From the NCBI RefSeq assembly GCF_009674885.1, contig NZ_WKKA01000016.1, positions 1 to 61,271 of the forward strand: DNA of 61,271 nucleotides. The letters run 5' to 3'. How positions within the stretch are numbered: the first letter of the stretch is position 1; each line of letters begins with the position of its first letter. A program made the position numbers and the translations under genes. The notes beneath the pieces were generated by a model. The model searched no databases. It was not told the origin of the DNA and saw only the letters and a program-made list of their open reading frames with translations. Source of the DNA: Paracoccus sp. S-4012 (GTDB lineage Bacteria; Pseudomonadota; Alphaproteobacteria; Rhodobacterales; Rhodobacteraceae). Below are positions 60,478 through 61,271 of this stretch, piece after piece.

Positions 60478-60575
60478 CTGAGGTTAGCCTGTCGCCAACG
60501 AGGGAGACAGGCGCATGCGGAAGAGCAGGTTCAGTGACGAGCAGATCATAGCATTCTGAAGGAGCACCAGTGGGC
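60478..60575 (+). pseudogene. IS3-family (IS407-group-like) orfA 5' scrap
   Basis: A terminal-repeat-like TGAGGTTAGCCTGTCGCC precedes MRKSRFSDEQIIAF-stop at 60514. A missing base after ATAGCA would restore ILKEHQWAA. Only ~20 codons remain before IS66 sequence begins near 60591. It is likely unrelated in orientation to the orfB scrap at 48396. Confidence 0.55.
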
Positions 60576-60590
60576 GGCAGCGCCACGTTC

Positions 60591-61060
60591 GTAAGCCTAC
60601 GGTGGCGGCCGTCTGACCGGATTTCGACGCCGATGATAAAGCCGACCTTATGGCCGACCATAGGTTCAGACCCGAGATTGAAGTCCTTTCTGCCGCGGAT
60701 GCCGCGCGTCGGCGACACTGGAGCGATGCCGACAAGATCCGGATCGTGGAGGAGAGCTTTCTGGGTCATCGTCAGGTGTCGGCGACGGCCCGGCGGCATG
60801 GTGTGTCACGTTCTCTGCTGACGATATGGCGGCGTCAGTATCGAGACGGCGCGGTCGGGAGCGACGCGGGGCCTGCGTTCATCCCGCTGACGCTGTCGCC
60901 AGGGCCGCCCGCGGCAATGCCCGCAGCAGCACCGGTGGCAGGGCGTGACACAGCTGACATGCAGCTCGAGATCGTGCTGAGGAACGGGCGGCGGCTCCTG
61001 GTCCCCTCCACAGTGGGCCCGGAAGTTCTGGCCCGGCTCCTCCCGGTTCTGGACGATCGA
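60591..61060 (+). mobile_element. IS66-family element, left part
   Basis: GTAAGCCTACGGTGGC at 60591 matches the GTAAGC start typical of IS66 terminal repeats. The element carries tnpA and is cut at 61061 by an IS3-family insertion; the tnpB and transposase genes would lie outside the window. Confidence 0.6.
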
Positions 61061-61063
61061 TGA
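60650..61063 (+). CDS. tnpA: IS66-family accessory protein TnpA
   Basis: A 137-residue protein: MADHRFRPEIEVLSAADAAR, RHWSDADKIRIVEESFLGHR, the HTH segment SATARRHGVSRSLLTIWRRQ, and a C-terminal VLARLLPVLDDR. This is the usual IS66 TnpA. The TGA at 61061-61063 coincides with the first bases of the IS3-type end (TGACCTGCCC), so the true C-terminus is unclear. Confidence 0.85.
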   Translation: MADHRFRPEIEVLSAADAARRRHWSDADKIRIVEESFLGHRQVSATARRHGVSRSLLTIWRRQYRDGAVGSDAGPAFIPLTLSPGPPAAMPAAAPVAGRDTADMQLEIVLRNGRRLLVPSTVGPEVLARLLPVLDDR

Positions 61064-61271
61064 CCTGCCCCCCGTAAGCTCCCTCGCCGTGATGTAGAGT
61101 CTGCCCGACCTGAGGAGCAGACGAGATGAGGAAAAGCCGCTTCGCCGATGCGCAGATCATCGGGATGATCAAGGAACAGGAAGCCGGGATGGCGACGGCG
61201 GAGGTGTGCCGCAGGCACGGGCTCAGCCCGGCGACGTTCTACAAGCTGAAGGCACGGTATGGCGGGATGGA
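61061..61271 (+). mobile_element. IS3-family element, second copy (runs off window)
   Basis: From TGACCTGCCCCCCGTAAGC the sequence is nearly identical to the right end of the element at 2772-4019, read on the opposite strand. The visible differences are one base deleted before the ribosome site and Thr to Ala at orfA codon 7. Confidence 0.85.
61126..61271 (+). CDS. IS3-family transposase OrfA, N-terminal part
   Basis: MRKSRFADAQIIGMIKEQEA then TAEVCRRHGLSPATFYKLKA, open at the window edge (48 codons seen). It is the same protein as the OrfA at 3690-3953 except Ala for Thr at position 7, and includes the whole HTH. Confidence 0.85.
   Translation, partial: MRKSRFADAQIIGMIKEQEAGMATAEVCRRHGLSPATFYKLKARYGGM

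Overview
The window looks like chromosome from a high-GC alphaproteobacterium of the Rhodobacteraceae/Paracoccaceae type. The reasons are the very high GC with long antisense shadow frames, a phaZ<-/->phaC-phaP-phaR polyhydroxyalkanoate locus, a fragment of a gene-transfer-agent-type tail gene (gp12-like), and housekeeping proteins (CysS, ThrS, enolase, SelO) of alphaproteobacterial flavour. No taxonomic search could be run, so this is inference.

Region 1 (1-5.2 kb) is a graveyard of mobile DNA. It holds an IS5-type transposase start running off the left edge, scraps of a serine recombinase and a sigma-like gene, a multiply frameshifted unknown gene, and the end of a tail tape-measure gene joined to a truncated gp12-like gene. 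Next comes an IS256-type element interrupted by a complete IS3-type element (2772-4019, 3-bp target duplication). The IS256 element itself sits in another IS3-type element. Remnants of a further IS3-type orfB follow.

Region 2 (5.2-47.6 kb) is ordinary chromosome: MmcQ/YjbR protein, cysS-cimA-squalene-synthase-like, orphan cheB, eno, an endonuclease/phosphatase, selO, a cyclase-marR-iorA-iorB operon with an amino-acid ABC transporter upstream, a SUOX-fold protein without cysteine, a VOC-cupin protein, the alpha-2-macroglobulin/PBP1C pair, bioY and an NMT1-type ABC transporter, a cell-wall hydrolase, a PPDK-like protein with altered N-terminal motifs, folB-like, cold-shock protein, thrS, a hydrolase, a PNPOx-like protein and the PHA locus. 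The PHA locus encodes depolymerase, synthase, phasin and repressor, with TGC-rich candidate PhaR sites in its intergenic regions.

Region 3 (47.6-61.3 kb) starts at tRNA-Ser(GGA). Two small genes of unknown function (one broken) and an IS3-type scrap follow. Then comes a tightly coupled minus-strand operon: gmd, fcl, manC, a sulfotransferase, a small beta-sandwich-like protein and a 1,815-residue multidomain glycosyltransferase. All five junctions in it are 4-nt overlaps. Gmd, Fcl and ManC would make GDP-L-fucose; the glycosyltransferase and sulfotransferase would plausibly use it to build a sulfated surface glycan. A second sulfotransferase with a 73-residue protein runs divergently. The region ends in an IS3 scrap, IS66 tnpA and a second, inverted copy of the 2.8-4.0 kb IS3-type element that runs off the right edge. 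The fucose/sulfotransferase/giant-transferase locus is the best candidate for an undescribed system here.
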